Shown here piece by piece: positions 1-6,202 of a DNA stretch of 20,342 nucleotides. A program made the position numbers and the translations under genes. The notes beneath the pieces were generated by a model. The model did no database searches and was not told where the DNA came from. It saw only the letters and a program-made list of their open reading frames with translations. Within the stretch, counting starts at the first letter, position 1; each line of letters begins with the position of its first letter. Where the stretch lies: the IMG/VR virus record IMGVR_UViG_3300047319_001114, positions 1 through 20,342 of that record. One strand, 5' to 3'. Origin of the DNA: a virus.

Positions 1-59
1 CCGGAACCATTCACTCGCTCAGGGCGGCTGAGTTACCCGGACGGTCTTTCCCGTCATGT

Positions 60-90
60 CAGCGGAACGCCGTTAGGCGCATCCCCGCTG
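60..90 (-). promoter_or_regulatory. Hairpin in the leader of the next (probable capsid) gene
   Basis: An interrupted stem pairs CAGCGG (60-65) with CCGCTG (85-90), and inside it CGCC (68-71) pairs with GGCG (76-79) around a GTTA loop. A second small hairpin, GACGG/CCGTC, lies at 40-55. Together they fill most of the only gap in this end of the minus-strand operon, between the 36-aa gene ending at 98 and an ATG at 10-8 that opens a gene running off the left edge. By gene order that gene should be the major capsid protein, but only about three codons are visible. There is no U-tract, so a simple intrinsic terminator is unlikely; a 5' leader stabiliser or RNA processing site fits better. That role is inferred. 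Confidence 0.5.
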
Positions 91-97
91 ATGCTTC

Positions 98-208
98 TTA
101 CAGTCTCTCGATACGCGCGATTAGCGCGATCGGGAATAGCCAAAAAATCTCATCGAGAGTTACCGTCATTTCCAATCCATCAGTTCGATAGATGCGGTAT
201 AGCGTCAT
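98..208 (-). CDS. 36-aa hypothetical protein
   Basis: A short reading frame starting MTLYRIYRTDG and ending in ARIERL. Its ATG overlaps the stop of the upstream gene as TAATG (210-206), the same junction used throughout this operon, and this is the main reason to believe it. The middle is hydrophobic (residues about 21-31, IFWLFPIALIA), possibly a short membrane-associated helix. Function unknown. It sits between the scaffold-side genes and the probable capsid gene. Confidence 0.6.
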   Translation of the reverse strand: MTLYRIYRTDGLEMTVTLDEIFWLFPIALIARIERL

Positions 209-399
209 TATCCGTTCGCCCGCGTAATCGAAAACGATGGAGTCGGAGGTGGCGCGGCCGTCCCGTGCTTATCTTCCCAGTCCGGCACGCAGAGCCACTC
301 ACCGTGCGTGCTGCCGCGCATATTGCGACGCTCGAAATCCTTGCCGCACTCAGCGCACTTCTCGTGCTTGTCGAGGTCTTTCTTGCTGTTGATAGCCAT
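208..399 (-). CDS. 63-aa zinc-finger-like protein
   Basis: The start is set at the ATG at 399, which overlaps the stop of the scaffold gene as TAATG; a longer frame back to 438 would run inside the scaffold. The protein carries CAEC (C15, C18) followed by a third Cys at position 37 with nearby His residues, suggesting a small zinc-binding knuckle. The tail is rich in proline and threonine. No specific family is recognised. Its place between scaffold and capsid genes suggests a morphogenesis or accessory role, but nothing in the sequence proves that. Confidence 0.7.
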   Translation of the reverse strand: MAINSKKDLDKHEKCAECGKDFERRNMRGSTHGEWLCVPDWEDKHGTAAPPPTPSFSITRANG

Positions 400-1286
400 T
401 AGCGTCCTTGCGACCCGATCTGAATCAGGCGATCCCATTCCTGCCTTTCGGGGCCTCCGGGGTTGTTAAGAGCCTTCGACGACCAATCGCGGTCCTGTCG
501 CTTGAGGGCAAGTTGCTCGCGAGCTGCCGCGGGCGTCATCCCGAAGCTGTTATTGCTGCGCTGACTGCCATCGACGAATGAACTCTCGCCCACTTTCTCT
601 CCTATGTTGGAGAATAGTCGCAAAAAGGTCGCCGTGCCAACAGCATCCTCAATCTTGCCGAGAATTTCCTCCGCCTTGCCGCGGTCGCCGCCCACGCTCG
701 GCATAACGAATTGGCTCACCGCGCGCCGCGCCATCTCTTCACGCTGCGTGAAGGTTTCTCCCGGCCATTCGCGCTTGAGCGACGCCAAGTCGATCTGTTC
801 CTGCTGGGCCTGCGCGCGTTCCTGCGCCTCAACCGCCCCCTTCATAAATTCAGTGTAGCCCTCGGCGATAGTCGTGGCCTGGGCCTGACTGACACCGGCC
901 TTATGAAGTACCGGCGCCATCGCGCCCGCAAACTCCTCGCCGCCCTCCACAACGGGGAGCTTATAATCTGCTGGCGCGGCGGGTCGCCCAAGACGACCGT
1001 AAAGCGCGTCGAGTTCTTCCGGCTTGGCCGATGCGAGGTCTTTAGGGACGCGAACGATTTCATCCTTCGGCACTCCCACGAACCGCTCGGTATCGCGACC
1101 GTACTTCAGCGCGTCGAGTGGCGACTTGAAGCCCTTGAGTTCGGCGAATCCCTTCAGTTCGGGCTCGGCGCTATCGTACCATTGAGCAGAGGCAGGGGCC
1201 GCCGACGCGGAGGGGGTGTTCGTTACCGGCGGTTGTCCCTGTCCCTGAACTGGTTCGGCTACGGTACCATTAGGCGTTCCGGCCAT
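399..1286 (-). CDS. Scaffolding (capsid assembly) protein
   Basis: A 295-aa acidic protein beginning MAGTPNGTVAEPVQGQGQP, with a low-complexity Ala/Pro/Gly/Gln N-terminus of about 40 residues. A charged helical middle follows, with the pattern GRDTERFVGVPKDE near residues 65-77 and a Gln/Glu/Ala-rich stretch (VEAQERAQAQQEQIDLASLK) near 150. In podoviruses with a T7-type connector, the scaffold binds the inside of the growing procapsid and leaves on DNA packaging. Size, composition and position downstream of the portal, just before the probable capsid gene, all fit. Its ATG lies inside the 3' end of the preceding 61-aa gene (17-base overlap). The sequence of scaffolds is poorly conserved, so part of the call rests on context. 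Confidence 0.8.
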   Translation of the reverse strand: MAGTPNGTVAEPVQGQGQPPVTNTPSASAAPASAQWYDSAEPELKGFAELKGFKSPLDALKYGRDTERFVGVPKDEIVRVPKDLASAKPEELDALYGRLGRPAAPADYKLPVVEGGEEFAGAMAPVLHKAGVSQAQATTIAEGYTEFMKGAVEAQERAQAQQEQIDLASLKREWPGETFTQREEMARRAVSQFVMPSVGGDRGKAEEILGKIEDAVGTATFLRLFSNIGEKVGESSFVDGSQRSNNSFGMTPAAAREQLALKRQDRDWSSKALNNPGGPERQEWDRLIQIGSQGR

Positions 1287-1455
1287 TTTCTACCTCATTA
1301 ATTTCTGTCATTCGACGATGGACTATATCCGCACCTACGCAGGTGCATTTGTTTCCGGGAACTACGCAAAGACTCAGCGCCAGTCCTTCTTCTCGAGTAA
1401 ATGGATATTTGTCGAGCATCGCTCTTAAGATGGCGTTGGCCTGGTCTCGGTCCAT
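1270..1455 (-). CDS. 61-aa hypothetical protein
   Basis: Begins MDRDQANAILRAMLDKYPFT. The start at 1455 overlaps the stop of the upstream Bbp19-like gene as TAATG, and the end overlaps the scaffold start by 17 bases. It has two Cys near residue 38 (CTC) and one at 30. No family is recognised. Tight coupling on both sides argues for a translated gene. Confidence 0.65.
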   Translation of the reverse strand: MDRDQANAILRAMLDKYPFTREEGLALSLCVVPGNKCTCVGADIVHRRMTEINEVENGRNA

Positions 1456-1790
1456 TAATGCTCCAATTCCTGCATCCGCAGGCCACTCTCATTGAGGAAG
1501 AACCGATCCGCCTCGGCGAGTTCGGATTCCTGTATCGTCAGGTAGCGATTCCACTCCAGCCAGACTTCGTGCCGTCCCTGCGCGATCGCACTCGCCAGCG
1601 CGTCGACCTTGCCATCAGGCGCGTAGCGCACGGTGGTCTCACCCGCGCTGCAAAAATGGCTCATCGCCGCCATCACGATCTTGGCTTCGCTCTTGAGTGT
1701 GCGGTCGTTATTCAGCATGAGCCGAGCGAAGGCGTCGGCAAAGACCCGGCGCTTGGCGGCTAATGCGCGGCGTTGCCATGGCGGAGTCAT
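1455..1790 (-). CDS. Bbp19-like phage protein
   Basis: A 111-aa protein. An N-terminal helix with RRVFADAFARLMLNND is followed by a segment with HFC and GETTVRY and then GRHEVWLEWNRYL near residues 80-92. This matches the layout of the small Bbp19-like family found in the head-gene region of Bordetella BPP-1 and related podoviruses: a first helix with RVF, then a Cys-containing middle and a GRR-x-V-x-L segment. Role in the virion is not established. The start at 1790 overlaps the upstream 33-aa gene as ATGA. Confidence 0.65.
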   Translation of the reverse strand: MTPPWQRRALAAKRRVFADAFARLMLNNDRTLKSEAKIVMAAMSHFCSAGETTVRYAPDGKVDALASAIAQGRHEVWLEWNRYLTIQESELAEADRFFLNESGLRMQELEH

Positions 1791-1888
1791 TTCTTAGGCA
1801 CCCACTGATACTTGCCATCGCGGAATAGCACTAGAACGAACTCATCGCTTAAGTGAATCAGTGTGATTATGCCGAAATCGTACATCAT
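1787..1888 (-). CDS. 33-aa hypothetical protein
   Basis: Reads MMYDFGIITLIHLSDEFVLV and then ends QWVPKK. It fits exactly between two ATGA overlaps, with the upstream 48-aa gene at 1885-1888 and the downstream gene at 1787-1790; the second ATG at 1885 is an alternative start. Alternating hydrophobic and charged residues suggest a small beta structure. Function unknown. It is below usual gene-calling cut-offs. Confidence 0.6.
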   Translation of the reverse strand: MMYDFGIITLIHLSDEFVLVLFRDGKYQWVPKK

Positions 1889-2031
1889 TTCTTGCGTCGC
1901 TTGTCGCGCATCATCTTGGTGTACTTGGCGATGATACCCTTGTCGTCGGCGTCGCCGTCGAGGTGCTTCATGCGGTTGGCAAGGCTGCCGCGATTGTCGG
2001 CGTCGGGCTCTTTCTTCTTACTTGTGTCCAC
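1885..2031 (-). CDS. 48-aa basic protein (GTG start)
   Basis: Starts at GTG 2031 with (M)DTSKKKEPDADNRG and continues LANRMKHLDGDADDKG. The C-terminus is strongly basic (RDKRRKK). The stop overlaps the next gene as ATGA, while its start lies inside the 3' end of the upstream gene, which ends at 2018. Lys/Arg/Asp-rich composition suggests nucleic-acid or protein contact, but no family is recognised. Confidence 0.6.
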   Translation of the reverse strand: MDTSKKKEPDADNRGSLANRMKHLDGDADDKGIIAKYTKMMRDKRRKK

Positions 2032-2176
2032 GGTTATACACCGAGCTTTCCCCCATCTTGGAAGCGAAGGACTTCGAGCTATTCGACTTGGCGTAGAAGA
2101 CGGACTTGCCTTTTTTAGCTCCGTACTCTTTGACGAATTTCGCCATTACCGTCTTACCGGCGCTAGTCTGCGGCAT
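2018..2176 (-). CDS. 52-aa conserved-type phage protein
   Basis: Starts MPQTSAGKTVMAKFVKEYG at 2176, behind a GGGGGTGG purine-rich ribosome site; a second ATG at 2146 is also possible. It contains GAKKGKSVFYAKSNSS, which resembles the KKG-x-x-VFYAS-x-N pattern of small conserved proteins in phage structural operons. The family has no firmly known role. Overlaps its neighbours on both sides by 13-14 bases. Confidence 0.7.
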   Translation of the reverse strand: MPQTSAGKTVMAKFVKEYGAKKGKSVFYAKSNSSKSFASKMGESSVYNRGHK

Positions 2177-2246
2177 ATGCCACCCCCAGTAGGACCAATG
2201 TTGAAAAGACGCTCATCCCGACCATTATGGCAATTATGAAATCCAT
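2163..2246 (-). CDS. 27-aa single-helix membrane peptide
   Basis: MDFIIAIMVGMSVFSTLVLL followed by GVAYAAD. Residues 3-24 are one hydrophobic stretch, long enough to span a membrane. Its ATG overlaps the upstream stop as TGATG (2248-2244), and a GAGGGG site precedes it. Very short but well framed by its neighbours. The role is unknown; a virion or inner-membrane microprotein is possible. Confidence 0.6.
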   Translation of the reverse strand: MDFIIAIMVGMSVFSTLVLLGVAYAAD

Positions 2247-2545
2247 CAGTTCCCCCTCACGATAATCGGCGCTTCCAAATCCTTCACACTCGTCACGCTG
2301 CCTGAGCGATGGCCGATGCTTTTCCCCCCGAGCCCCCGCACCCAGCTGTTATAGCGCTGCGCCATCACATGAGTCGTATTCGCCGGCACATTCTCGCCGT
2401 GCTCCATCGATAGCATCACGTCGAGGAATATCGAGGTCTGGCAATCGTGGCAGAGCACGAAGCGCCCCGCGCCGATCACTTCCCGGGTGTCGAAGGTCGC
2501 CATCTTGAGACAGCCACGAATCGCGCATGGTTCGGAAATCGTCAT
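2246..2545 (-). CDS. 99-aa zinc-ribbon-like protein
   Basis: Begins MTISEPCAIRGCLKMATFDT. Four cysteines, C7 and C12 plus C32 and C35 (CHDC), form two ligand pairs separated by about 20 residues, the layout of a small zinc ribbon. The second half is polar and basic. It starts immediately after the portal stop codon (TAG then ATG). No specific family is recognised. Confidence 0.75.
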   Translation of the reverse strand: MTISEPCAIRGCLKMATFDTREVIGAGRFVLCHDCQTSIFLDVMLSMEHGENVPANTTHVMAQRYNSWVRGLGGKSIGHRSGSVTSVKDLEAPIIVRGN

Positions 2546-4228
2546 CTATTGCCCCTGTGCCGGCGCGCTGGTCGCCATCTGACGCGCCTGTGCGATATCC
2601 TTGACCGCCCCCGCCGCCTGCGGCGCCGCCTGTACCAGCGCTTGCGCGTTGGCCTGCTGCGCCTTCTGGTCCTGCAAGCTCGCGACTTGTTCAGGGCTCA
2701 AGAGCAAATCCGCCCGCACGCCATTGATCTCGGCTATCTCGCGGCCGACCTTGGCCCAGTCGAACGAATCCATGATTTCGGGATGACCCGCTTCCGCAAT
2801 CGGCACTACTTGCTCGACCGTCCGCTGAATGGCGATTACGTCCTGAGCGCGTTGGAGCCGGTTAAGGGGGGATTGGTATTCCACCTTAATCAGCCCGCCT
2901 GAACGAGCCAGTGAATCAGGCATAGGCCCAAGAGAATCAAGCATCCCAGCGTGAAATAGAATATCAATCTCGCGGTTAATGACATTGCCTAAGAACTCCG
3001 ATTGCTGTCGTCCCATCGCCGGCGTCAGGAGAATCCCGCGCTCCTCCGCGATCTGGAGCACCTGGGTTGCCGTCATGTTCGGATTCTCCAGCAGCATCTC
3101 GAACACATTCCCGTAGAAAGCCGTCTTGATGGCCTTGCGCCGGTACTCCATCTTTTCTTCAGTGATATCTACCTTCGCCCCGCTAACATATGGAATAGCC
3201 AGTGGCCGGCCATCATCAGATACCATCCCATAATTAAGAGCCCCAGGGCGGACAGAAAATGCATTACCACTCTCAGGGAGAAGGACAGGCGGGTCGGCGG
3301 CTCTTTGGGCATTGTTCAAATCCGTCCGGCTCATCTCGTTGAGCATCTTTATATCGGCGAGGCTCGTGAAAGCTGGCGACCGTCCATAGACCTCGCGCGG
3401 CCCCACGATGAACCGGCTCGTCGCGTAGGGCATCGTCCGATAACCCCCTTCCTCGACGATCTGGAGCGGCTGATAACAGAGATAGCAACTCTCCCAGCCC
3501 ATCCCCCGATAATCCTTCCGCCCCGCCTCGGGCTCGCGCCGCGGCTTCACCACGTGCAGCCATTCATAAATCCGATACTTCTGGCTCGGATTCTCGTAGC
3601 TCGCCTTTACCCCCGCCGGCACATTCTCAATCCCCCACTTGTCCACCGCCTGCGTCGCGGTGAAATCGAACTTGCGAAAGACCGTATCTATGAGCCCGAC
3701 GTGGTTTTCGGCGAAGTAGAGGTCTTGCAGGTTGATAGCTCGATAACGGAGGCTTGTTCCGTAGGCGTCATCGACAAATAGGCTACCTGTCCCAAAGCCG
3801 ACCAGTCCCACCATGTTCTCGTGGGCTTGGGAGGCGAAATTCGCCGAAGGAGAGTAGCGAGCGGCAAATAATATGTCATTCAGATTCTCCAGGTATTGCC
3901 GTGCCTCGCGGTCATCCTTCAGCGCCGGGTCGGTCGGCCCCAGATTGTGCCACTTCTGCGTCCGCGGAAACAGCATCGACTCAAACAGCGCCGCGCAATT
4001 ATCCAGCGCCTGCACCGCCGTCGAGTCGAAAATATACTCCGTCCGCCGCTCGGCCTGCGGCACGCCCAGCACCGGCCGCATAAAAATATTCTGTGCCGGG
4101 TTTATCCGCCGCGCGATATCCGCCCAGTAGCTCTCCCAGTTCCACCGATACGCCTGCAACGCCTCAAACTCGCGCTTGTAAGCCTGCGCCTTCTCCCCCA
4201 TCGCCGTGTCGTTCACGTAGTCAGGCAT
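2546..4228 (-). CDS. Portal / head-tail connector protein (T7 gp8 type)
   Basis: A 560-aa protein starting MPDYVNDTAMGEKAQAYKRE. It has the hallmarks of the podovirus head-tail connector family: an N-terminal helix followed by WNWESYWADIARRINP, then DSTAVQALDNCAALFESMLFPR near residues 68-90 and a long helical C-terminal part ending in a Gln/Ala-rich tail. Twelve copies normally form the ring at one capsid vertex through which DNA is packaged and to which the tail attaches. Length is in the usual range. It starts at an ATG overlapping the upstream 45-aa gene as TGATG. The large terminase that works with it is not in this window. Confidence 0.93.
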   Translation of the reverse strand: MPDYVNDTAMGEKAQAYKREFEALQAYRWNWESYWADIARRINPAQNIFMRPVLGVPQAERRTEYIFDSTAVQALDNCAALFESMLFPRTQKWHNLGPTDPALKDDREARQYLENLNDILFAARYSPSANFASQAHENMVGLVGFGTGSLFVDDAYGTSLRYRAINLQDLYFAENHVGLIDTVFRKFDFTATQAVDKWGIENVPAGVKASYENPSQKYRIYEWLHVVKPRREPEAGRKDYRGMGWESCYLCYQPLQIVEEGGYRTMPYATSRFIVGPREVYGRSPAFTSLADIKMLNEMSRTDLNNAQRAADPPVLLPESGNAFSVRPGALNYGMVSDDGRPLAIPYVSGAKVDITEEKMEYRRKAIKTAFYGNVFEMLLENPNMTATQVLQIAEERGILLTPAMGRQQSEFLGNVINREIDILFHAGMLDSLGPMPDSLARSGGLIKVEYQSPLNRLQRAQDVIAIQRTVEQVVPIAEAGHPEIMDSFDWAKVGREIAEINGVRADLLLSPEQVASLQDQKAQQANAQALVQAAPQAAGAVKDIAQARQMATSAPAQGQ

Positions 4229-4365
4229 CAGTCGTGGTCTCCATCCCCATCATCGTCCCGCGCCGGCTTCACCGGCGGGCACTCGTGCGGCTGCCCCTTC
4301 AAATAATTCATCAGGCATACCGGGCACGTCTCAATCTTGCCCTTCTGCTTTTTATCCTTTTTCAC
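4228..4365 (-). CDS. 45-aa zinc-knuckle protein (GTG start)
   Basis: Starts at GTG 4365, which overlaps the upstream stop as GTGA, and its stop overlaps the portal start as TGATG. A Lys-rich N-terminus (KKDKKQKGK) is followed by CPVC (C14, C17), then HEC (H27, C29), and an Asp-rich tail. The C-x2-C/H-x-C set could hold one zinc ion. Function unknown; placed directly before the portal gene. Confidence 0.7.
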   Translation of the reverse strand: MKKDKKQKGKIETCPVCLMNYLKGQPHECPPVKPARDDDGDGDHD

Positions 4366-4559
4366 TTAAGGACCATCTGACCCTTATCACAGTCCCACAC
4401 CAACCGCCCCGTATCCCGCTGATTCTCTACGTACCGCCGCCGCAACGCCCGCTTATTCGCATCCGACATCGGAACCGGCGCGTCCATCAGCCTCTCCAGT
4501 TGCGCCCCCTTCTCCCACCAGTCTTGGGTCTTGTGCAAAAATCCTCTGCCCTTTCGCAT
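4362..4559 (-). CDS. 65-aa hypothetical protein
   Basis: Begins MRKGRGFLHKTQDWWEKGAQ. Mostly helical and charged, with no recognisable domain. It is the first gene after the 268-base gap at 4560-4827 and is followed by a GTGA overlap. A weak GAAAG site precedes the ATG. Function unknown. Confidence 0.65.
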   Translation of the reverse strand: MRKGRGFLHKTQDWWEKGAQLERLMDAPVPMSDANKRALRRRYVENQRDTGRLVWDCDKGQMVLK

Positions 4560-4827
4560 TTTTCTTTCAATTCGACCCTTGACAAATCAAAAAAGTATGA
4601 TAGTTGGGGGTTTCGCAACTACAAAGCGCCCCCTCTCAGACTCTCCCCCGAAATAAGAAAGAGGCAGGCACTTCCCCGGGGCAACTCTCTTTCGGAGTGC
4701 TCTGTCTGCCGACGGCATCGGATTGCTCTCGCAGCCTCTCCATTCGCATTTCTAGAATTTTCGCCATTTTTCTATTCGCGGGAGCACGGCAATAGCGCTT
4801 CGCACGAGCCGCCGCGTTTTCCTCCCC
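4560..4827 (-). other. Structured gap between terminase-side and portal-side genes
   Basis: The longest stretch without a convincing gene in the structural operon. It holds several complementary segments: GGCAG plus GCACT (4663-4672) against AGTGC (4696-4700) and CTGCC (4706-4710), CCCCGGGG (4674-4681), and GAAAGAG (4657-4663) against CTCTTTC (4687-4693). The first and last pairings cannot form together, so two alternative folds exist. A TTGACA at 4579-4584 faces the plus strand but has no well-placed -10. The large terminase gene usually expected here is absent. A 43-codon frame lies within it and is listed separately. Confidence 0.45.
4636..4767 (-). CDS. Possible 43-aa protein
   Basis: Reads MAKILEMRMERLREQSDAVG, then a Ser/Pro-rich tail ending FRGRV. 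The N-terminal half would make an amphipathic helix. There is no good ribosome site and, unlike its neighbours, it does not overlap another gene. It coincides with the strongest inverted repeats of the gap, so the stretch may be a structured RNA region rather than a gene. Confidence 0.25.
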   Translation of the reverse strand: MAKILEMRMERLREQSDAVGRQSTPKESCPGEVPASFLFRGRV

Positions 4828-5031
4828 CTACCCCTGCAAGCCGATACCGGCCGAGGACCCCAGTACGCTACGTGTGCCCGTGCGGGTCGCAGGCTGGTCC
4901 TGCGGTAGCACAGTAGCAGCGTAGCCACGGCGCCGGCGTATCATGTCGTTAGCGTCGGCCTGCTGTGCGGCCTGGTCAATCGTCGGGGGCTTCGGTGGAG
5001 GTGCGGGCGGCGGCGGCGCTTTGGGTGTCAT
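4828..5031 (-). CDS. 67-aa proline-rich phage protein
   Basis: Begins MTPKAPPPPAPPPKPPTIDQ, then a short helical stretch and RRRRGYAATVLPQ near residues 32-44, ending in a Gly-rich tail. Small proteins with a proline run followed by RRRG-x-A-T-x-L are frequent beside portal and terminase genes of podoviruses; their role is not known. It overlaps the end of the terminase small subunit gene by 56 bases in another frame. Confidence 0.7.
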   Translation of the reverse strand: MTPKAPPPPAPPPKPPTIDQAAQQADANDMIRRRRGYAATVLPQDQPATRTGTRSVLGSSAGIGLQG

Positions 5032-5455
5032 CGGTTACCTCAATCGCATCATCTATATGCGCGGGTGAATCGGCAGGCTCGCCAAGGTTGATGTTGATGG
5101 CGAATGCTGTGGCATTGCCAGCATCAGAGGCATAGCGCCCTTCGGCCTTGGCGATCATGTCTAGGGCGCGCAGTTTGTGGTCGTATTTGAAGTCATCAGA
5201 TGGCAGGTTAACAAAGGCTAAGTCGTGCATTTCCTTACGCCACAAGGATAAATCCTCGACATCCTTGACGGCGATGCGGTTCTCCATCTCATCGATAGCG
5301 GCACGAATGTTAACCTGGGCAGTTAACCTTGATGCAATAACCTTGGCGGTATGGGCTGAGTATCCAGCACGGACGGCGGCGGCAGCACCGTTGCGATCCT
5401 TGAGGTATTCGCGGATGAAGGCTTGCTGCTTAGGTCTGAGGTCGTCAATGAGCAC
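4976..5455 (-). CDS. Terminase small subunit
   Basis: A 159-aa protein with the signature of the terminase small subunit family (Terminase_2). LRPKQQAFIREYLKDRNGAA is followed by AVRAGYSAHTAKVIASRLTA (residues 27-46), the helix-turn-helix part that recognises the packaging site, and a central oligomerisation region. The acidic C-terminus fits the part that meets the large subunit. The start must be GTG 5455, because an in-frame stop lies just upstream at 5464-5462 and the next Met is deep inside the domain. No Shine-Dalgarno site precedes it; a TATAGT hexamer ends 5 bases before the GTG, so the mRNA is probably leaderless. Confidence 0.9.
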   Translation of the reverse strand: MLIDDLRPKQQAFIREYLKDRNGAAAAVRAGYSAHTAKVIASRLTAQVNIRAAIDEMENRIAVKDVEDLSLWRKEMHDLAFVNLPSDDFKYDHKLRALDMIAKAEGRYASDAGNATAFAININLGEPADSPAHIDDAIEVTDDTQSAAAARTSTEAPDD

Positions 5456-5485
5456 GGTTAACTATATGCGCGAAACGGTTAACCG
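5454..5485. promoter_or_regulatory. Tandem ACGGTTAAC operator sites
   Basis: ACGGTTAAC occurs at 5454-5462 and 5475-5483, exactly 21 bases apart, which places both on the same face of the helix. The second is part of a perfect 10-base palindrome, CGGTTAACCG (5476-5485). A further half-site, CAACCG, follows at 5489-5494. The nearby RHH protein encoded at 5637 is the likely ligand, since RHH proteins bind short repeated half-sites; this is inferred. Confidence 0.6.
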
Positions 5486-5491
5486 AGTCAA
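5461..5491 (-). promoter_or_regulatory. Probable sigma70-type promoter of the structural operon
   Basis: Read on the minus strand: TTGACT (5491-5486), a 19-base spacer, then TATAGT (5466-5461), each matching five of six consensus bases. The spacer is longer than the usual 17. The expected start point falls at or next to the GTG of the terminase small subunit gene. Both boxes touch GTTAAC elements, so repressor binding would block it. Confidence 0.55.
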
Positions 5492-5534
5492 CCGAAATAC
5501 ATTACCTACGCAGTCATCTACCCCACCATTTGGG

Positions 5535-5599
5535 ATATATATACCATATGGTTAATCGGCAACAGACGTATCTAGTGCGTTACGTATGCTAACGTTAGC
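5535..5599. promoter_or_regulatory. AT-rich divergent region with palindromes
   Basis: The region between the two divergent operons contains an alternating AT run (5535-5543), the palindrome ACCATATGGT (5543-5552) and the 12-base perfect palindrome GCTAACGTTAGC (5588-5599). The 5637 gene has a TATGTA hexamer (5625-5630) six bases before its ATG but only a poor -35 at the right distance. These look like operator or promoter elements of the rightward block; the exact promoter is not clear. Confidence 0.45.
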
Positions 5600-5636
5600 T
5601 ATGGTGGTTGGCACACTTGTGGCATATGTACTAAGC

Positions 5637-5789
5637 ATGGAAGACACGACAAAGACGGTAGAGATAACGGTGCGGCCGATCCGATTGACGAATGCGCAGT
5701 ACGCGGAGTTGAAGCAGAAGGCGCAGTTAGCCGAGATGCCCGTCAATCGCTACGTCGAATTGTTAATCAAGGCGACCTTAACTCAGTAA
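5637..5789 (+). CDS. Ribbon-helix-helix (RHH) transcriptional regulator
   Basis: A 50-aa protein: MEDTTKTVEITVRPIRLTNA followed by QYAELKQKAQLAEMPVNRYV. A short beta strand with ITVRPIRLT, then two helices with the turn around AEMPVNRYVELLI, is the CopG/Arc-like RHH pattern; such proteins dimerise and bind DNA through the strand. An upstream ATG at 5586 would add a hydrophobic tail foreign to the family, so 5637 is preferred. No ribosome site is visible. As first gene of the rightward block beside the operator cluster it probably controls the divergent promoters. Confidence 0.75.
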   Translation: MEDTTKTVEITVRPIRLTNAQYAELKQKAQLAEMPVNRYVELLIKATLTQ

Positions 5790-5826
5790 CCAGCATCAAG
5801 CAGCTTACTTGTAGGAGAGTAACGAG

Positions 5827-6171
5827 ATGAACCGCAAAGACGACCTAACCCCGAACCTCATTTGGTGTTGCGACGATCACGATGGTTATGCGTGCCGCGC
5901 AGCGCTGCCGACCATCGCGAAACTAGCCGAGCATATCGCCCGAGAACATTCACGGTATTACTCAAAGAAATCCGCGATGAAACGCGCGCAGCAACGCCTC
6001 GATACCACGATGGAATGCCTCCGCGATGACGTCTTCTACGCTCTCGGATTCAAACATTGCATCTCGGCATGGGCGCCGGAAATCGAGGGCCATTTCGTGC
6101 GGCCTGAATCCATGAACGAGCGCTACAACTGCGACGATTGCCTAGCGAAACGTGCCGCAGAAGCAGCCTAG
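5827..6171 (+). CDS. 114-aa C2H2-zinc-finger-like protein
   Basis: Preceded by a strong AGGAG site nine bases from the ATG. The N-terminal part has C14/C15, C23, H36 and H41, giving a C-x7/8-C-x12-H-x4-H layout close to a C2H2 finger, with a helix between the second Cys and the His pair. A second pair, CDDC, lies near residue 105. No known phage family is recognised. The finger suggests binding to nucleic acid or a host protein. Confidence 0.7.
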   Translation: MNRKDDLTPNLIWCCDDHDGYACRAALPTIAKLAEHIAREHSRYYSKKSAMKRAQQRLDTTMECLRDDVFYALGFKHCISAWAPEIEGHFVRPESMNERYNCDDCLAKRAAEAA

Positions 6172-6202
6172 CGCTAACCAGCAAGCAGAGGAGATGCCGA
6201 CG

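Noticed and set aside
2034-2042. DnaA-box-like TTATACACC
   Set aside because: One near-match inside a coding region, with no second box or AT-rich stretch beside it; expected by chance.
3002-3781. 259-codon plus-strand open frame opposite the portal gene
   Set aside because: It lies fully antisense to a well-recognised portal protein and has Arg/Pro/His-rich shadow composition.
4657-4710. H-type pseudoknot using GAAAGA with the distal TCTTTC
   Set aside because: No linker would span the ten-pair stem, so the geometry is impossible; kept only as two alternative hairpins.
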